A model generated the notes under the pieces. That model was not told the origin of the DNA. It saw only the letters and a list, made by a program, of their open reading frames with translations, and searched no databases. A program made the position numbers and the translations under genes. Source: Argopecten irradians (taxonomy: Eukaryota; Mollusca; Bivalvia; Pectinida; Pectinidae). From it: a DNA stretch of 64,000 bases. The stretch's first letter is position 1; every line of letters begins with the position of its first letter. Positions 59,881-64,000 of the stretch are shown here, piece by piece. The stretch lies in NCBI RefSeq assembly GCF_041381155.1, contig NC_091134.1, positions 55,501,944 through 55,565,943 on the forward strand. Reading direction: 5' to 3'.

Positions 59881-62800
59881 GTTTGTGATTAGTCGTATGC
59901 ATACATCGTTCTAGGTTATAAATCTAATGATGTTTTGTGTGCATGTAAATCTTTTCGTTAGTTTTGTACAATTGAACAAATTTCATGACTAACCATATAT
60001 TTGTAGGTCTTAAGGTTAACGCATAATTTGTTGCGTTGCTTGCTATTTACTAAATAGGCGAAAACAATGTACGGTGCAGAACAAATAATATCAGGTCAGA
60101 TTTCTTTTATCTTAAAGCAATTCCTTTGCGAAAGGGTTTTAATTATAAAAATCTATTCGTTCTTCCATCCGTTAACAACACTTGTTACCGCTATTTCTCA
60201 GAAAGTTCTCAAATGTCACATGTATGTTACCCTAGGACCTTAGTTGTGCATATTGCATTTTGGGGCCGATCGGGCATCAATGTCGCCGACAGACCGCCAT
60301 CTTGAATTTTGATAATTGAAGTTTGTTACCGCTAATTCTCAGGAAAGCACTGAAGGAATCTGTCTCAAATCACATATGTAGATTTCCATCTTTTCAGACA
60401 GTAATGAAAGAAGGTTTCTCAAATTTCACATTGAGTATGTAGTCAAATTCGAAAAGCAGAGAAAAGATCCCCCTTTCCATTGTTAGATGTAGACAAAGCA
60501 TTCTTTGATGGGCGCCAAGATCCCTCTGAGATCTCTTGTTTAAACTTAAAAAGAGATAGATGATACATGCAGGCGTCTACATTACAGTCTCGACTGTATA
60601 TACATGTATGAAAAGTGGATTACACGTGGCCATTCGTTACTATATACGCGTACAGGCAATTGTTCTTTACACAAGAATTTCTTTTAACAGCAGAATATGC
60701 TTCATGTGTAATTTTATCACATTATGCGCACAATGGCTTTCATATTATTCTTGTATTTCACAATTACCCCTTGTTGGCCGCTAGACGAAACGTGACATAT
60801 TCTGGATCACTATATATATGCTTTTCTAACGACACCATTACATCTGTCCAGAAGTCTCGTGAGCTACAATATTACAGCTGACTAGGTCATAAAATAGTCA
60901 CATCATTTGAGGTTGTGTAAAAAATATTGTTTAGAGAAAAGTTAATATTTACAATACTCACAAGATATTTCTCCTGTAAAACGTTTGAACATTACCTCTG
61001 ACCTCGTTGACTCTATTTTCTCTTATTTTCCCATCAAGATGTATTCTAGAAAACTAATGACTGGAGTAATTATGCAGTATTTGATGCCATTTTTATTCCT
61101 TTAATATTAACAATAGAAATGCGCACGGTAATAAATTTCCGGATTCGTGGTTCTGTAATTCTTTCACATCTGTTACATTAAAAAGTTGTATTAGTTTATA
61201 CATACTTGGTTTTTAGCCCACCATCATCAGATGGTGGGCTATTCAAATCGCCTTTCGTCCGTGGTCCGTCGTCCGTCCGTCCGTCCGTCCGTCCTTCCGT
61301 CCGTCCGTCCGTCCGTTAACAATTCTTGTTACCGCTATTTCTCAGAAAGTACTGAAGGGATCTTTCTCAAATTTCACATGTAGGTTCCCCTAGGACCCTA
61401 GTTGTGCATATTGCATTTTGCGACCGATCGGTCAACAAGATGGCCGACAGGCGGCCATCTTGGATTTTGATAGTTAAAGTTTGTTACCGCTATTTCTCAA
61501 AAAGTGCTGAAGGGATCTTTCTCAAATTTCATATGTAGGTTCCCCTAGGACCCTAGTTGTACATATTGCATTTCGGGACCAATCGGTCAACAAGATGGCC
61601 GACAGGCGGCCATCTTGGATTTTGATAGTTAAAGGTTGTTACCGCTATTTCTCAAAAAGTGCTGAAGGGATCTTTCTCAAATTTCATATACAGGTTCCCC
61701 CAGGACCCTAGTTGTGCATATTGCATTTTGGGACCGATCAGTCAACAAGATGGCCGACAGGCGGCCATCTTGGATTTTGATAGTTAAAAGTTTGTTACCA
61801 CTATTTCTCAAAAAGAACTGAAGGGATCTTTCTCAAATTTCATATGTAGGTTCACCTAGGACCTTAGTTGTGCATATTGCATTTTGGGACCGATCAGTCA
61901 ACAAGATGGCCGAAAGGCGGCCATCTTGGATTTTGATAGTTTTAGTTTGTTACCGCTATTTCTCAAAAAGTACTGAAGATATCTTTCTCAAATTTCATAT
62001 ATAGGTTCCCTAGGGCCCTAGTTGTGTATGTTGCATTTTGGGACCGATCGGTGAACAAAATGGCCGACAGGCGGCCATCTTGGATTTTGATAATTAAAGT
62101 TTGTTACCGCTATTTCTCAAAAAGTGCTGAAGGGATCTTTCTCAAATTTCATATGTAGGTTCCCCTAGGACCCTAGTTGTGCATATTGCATTTCGGGACC
62201 AATCGGTCAACAAGATGGCCGACAGGCGGCCATCTTGGATTTTGATAGTGAAAGGTTGTTACCGCTATTTCTCAAAAAGTGCTGAAGGGATCTTTCTCAA
62301 ATTTCATATACAGGTTCCTCCAGGACCCTAGTTGTGCATATTGCATTTTGGGACCGATCAGTCAACAAGATGGCCGACAGGCGGCCATCTTGGATTTGGA
62401 TAGTTAAAAGTTTGTTACCGCTATTTCTCAAAAAGAACTGAAGGGATCTTTCTCAAATTTCATATGTAGGTTCACCTAGGACCCTAGTTGTGCATATTGC
62501 ATTTAGGGACCGATCAGTCAACAAGATGGCCGACAGGCGGCCATCTTGGATTTTGATAGTTTAAGTTTGTTACCGCTATTTCTCAAAAAGTACTGAAGAG
62601 ATCTTTCTCAAATTTGATATATAGGTTCCCTAGGGCCCTAGTTGTGTATGTTGCATTTTGGGACCGATCGGTGAACAAAATGGCCGACAGGCGGCCATCT
62701 TGGATTTTGATAGTTTAAGTTTGTTACCGCTATTTCTCAAAAAGTACTGAAGGGATCTTTCTCAAATTTCATATGTATGTTCCCCTATAACCCTAGTTGT

Positions 62801-63830
62801 GCATATTGTATTTTGGGACCGATCGGTGAACAAGATGACCGACCGACGGCCATCTTGGATTTTGATAGTTAAAGTTTGTTATCGCTATTTCTCAGAAAGT
62901 ACTGAAGGGATCTTTCTCAAATTCCAAGCATAGTTTCCCCTTGTACCCTAGTTGTGCATAGTACCTTTAAGGACTGCTCCATAATGCTTTTTGGGACTGA
63001 TCGGTAAAAAAGATGGCCAACCGGCCGCCATCTTAGATTTCATTGTTGAAGTTTGTTACCACTTTTTCTTAGAAAGTACTATAGCGATCTGTATCAAATT
63101 TTATATGTAGTGTGTTTGAAAAAGTTTGAAAAGCAGGGAAAAGATCCTCTTTCCATTGTCAGACATAAATCATTCTTTGGTGGGCGCCAAGATCCCTCTG
63201 GGATCTCTTGTTTAAAATAATAGTTTTTCATATGCTTCCCGTCTCGGTTGGTTCTTGTACCGTCATCGTTTAATGACTATCTCATAATCATCAGTAATTA
63301 ATGTATGACTATTATTCTCAAAATTGCGCTACGCCTTAATGTTCAAACTTTAATCATAACTCAACGACTTTTAAAGAACGATAGATAAACTTATTGTTTT
63401 TGACATACGAAGTGGGGAAGAACGAATATAAACAATCACCAGTTTTGAAGCGAAATAACTAATTAAGTGTTGAACCTAATAAGGTTCTGAACATGTGAAC
63501 CCTGATGTTACAGTAACAAAGGTATACCATTATATACAGATTATCAGCTGGAGTTCTATCGACTGGACCAAAAGTAACTTCCAACAAGAATGGCACTTCG
63601 ACTCCATCCTCGGCACGCTCTTCGACATCGCAGTCCACGTGGTGTTTGCTGTACTTCTCGGGGAATATCTGACCACTGTCCAGATGATGATATCGTTGAT
63701 GGCGGGCCACAGTGTCCTTTTCATGTTCCTCTGGAGCCGGCGCTTTGCCTGGAGTAATCCATGGTCACCTCCCAAATGGGTCGAAAAGCGAATCCAGCCA
63801 GTTTCACTGGACAAGGCTCGCTGGTTTTAA
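59611..63830 (+). CDS. Gene D: small multi-pass membrane protein (uncharacterised), two exons
   Basis: I do not recognise this gene. Exon 1 59611-59880 (90 codons) and exon 2 63522-63830 (102 codons plus stop) join in phase 0 to give 192 aa. An in-frame stop at 59584 lies upstream, and the ATG has A at -3 (GAAAATG). Predicted helices: about 5-28, 42-62 with a further hydrophobic stretch 64-82, 118-138 and 143-161. Acidic and His residues lie in or next to the helices (D49, H75, D125, H129, E138, H153). A Trp/Pro-rich C-terminus follows (WSNPWSPPKW). The donor is AAG/GTTTGT and the acceptor ACAAAG/GTATAC is weak, so the join is inferred from continuous character and frame. Two pearl-like elements sit in the 3.6-kb intron. 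Confidence 0.6.
60152..60542 (+). mobile_element. Pearl-like element B, short copy
   Basis: A partial head (TTCTTCCATCCGTTAACAAC), about two core units (TTACCGCTATTTCTCAGAAA, GCCATCTTGAATTTTGATAA) and the complete tail GATCCCTCTGAGATCTCTTG then TTT. Same orientation as the long copy 0.7 kb downstream. Confidence 0.75.
60543..61210. other. Gene D intron between two mobile elements
   Basis: Contains one copy of the CGTGAGCTACAATATTACAG dispersed repeat near 60858; otherwise no feature seen. Confidence 0.4.
61211..63213 (+). mobile_element. Pearl-like element B, long copy with tandem core
   Basis: The head is a perfect hairpin, GCCCACCATC-ATCA-GATGGTGGGC, followed by a (CCGT)n microsatellite at about 61259-61316. 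Then come about 11 units of about 155 bp, each with an imperfect palindrome (AAGATGGCCGACAGGCGGCC...ATCTTGG) and GGGACCGATCGGTCAACAAG, and the tail GGCGCCAAGATCCCTCTGGG plus ATCTCTTGTTT. Bivalve pearl elements have this plan (head, ACGG-type microsatellite, about 160-bp core repeats). No protein-coding capacity. Confidence 0.8.
63522..63830 (+). CDS. Gene D exon 2
   Basis: Reads VYHYIQIISWSSIDWTKSNF, two hydrophobic helices, then WVEKRIQPVSLDKARWF and TAA. GC content is higher than in the flanks, consistent with real coding sequence. The remaining 170 bases of the window are AT-rich 3' flank with no clear polyadenylation signal. Confidence 0.65.
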   Translation, partial: VYHYIQIISWSSIDWTKSNFQQEWHFDSILGTLFDIAVHVVFAVLLGEYLTTVQMMISLMAGHSVLFMFLWSRRFAWSNPWSPPKWVEKRIQPVSLDKARWF

Positions 63831-64000
63831 CGTGTATTTAAATAGGGTGAATTCGTGACCTCACTCAAGATTGTTGTTTTGTTTTTAATGTAATTTTCGT
63901 TTTTCATAGATAAAATCAAATTAATATAGTAAATCTTCGTTTATATAGCTGATAGCATTTTCTCATCGTTTTTACAAATGAAATGATGTTTCATGTAATA

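Overview
The window looks like AT-rich, intron-rich nuclear DNA from a marine mollusc, most likely a bivalve. That placement is inferred from two things. The first is a split gene whose exons read as the animal phosphoinositide phosphatase FIG4. The second is the repeat content: tandem-core elements resembling the bivalve 'pearl' elements, and many short inverted-repeat transposons. Nothing prokaryotic or viral was seen.

Genes. (1) FIG4, + strand, positions 181-13248: 18 exons could be placed by splice sites, phase and family similarity. The 5' part lies before the window, and one exon (5173-5312) is one base short. (2) and (3) are two related genes pointing away from each other. Gene B (- strand, three exons, 29440 to 17425, about 899 aa) and gene C (+ strand, four exons, 32224-36201, 756 aa) each encode a predicted signal peptide, a long helical body, a cysteine-containing repeated motif and a hydrophobic C-terminal tail. 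I do not recognise the family. The motif is L-C-x(11,12)-Y-x2-Y-x-L-x3-R-x(2,4)-C; it occurs four times in B and twice in C, and the last copy in C has lost both cysteines together. This divergent pair is the best candidate here for something undescribed. (4) Gene D, + strand, two exons (59611-59880 and 63522-63830), encodes a 192-aa multi-pass membrane protein of unknown function.

Repeats fill much of the rest. There are tandem arrays in FIG4 intron 13 (about 20-bp unit), after FIG4 (36-bp then 34-bp units), inside gene B intron 1 (about 170-bp units with pure C runs, then an AT-rich array), an 11.6-kb array of a 24-bp unit (37985-49622), and a G-rich array of about 46-bp units (51905-53288). 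Interspersed elements include a tRNA-derived SINE, a pogo-like fossil, three families of TTAA-ended inverted-repeat elements, two TA-type elements, another MITE, foldback elements, and four pearl-like elements.

Layout: 1-13.9 kb FIG4; 14-15.9 kb arrays; 17.4-29.4 kb gene B; 29.4-32.2 kb shared upstream region; 32.2-36.2 kb gene C; 38-49.6 kb giant array; 49.7-59.6 kb mostly gene-free with mobile elements; 59.6-63.8 kb gene D with two pearl-like elements in its intron.
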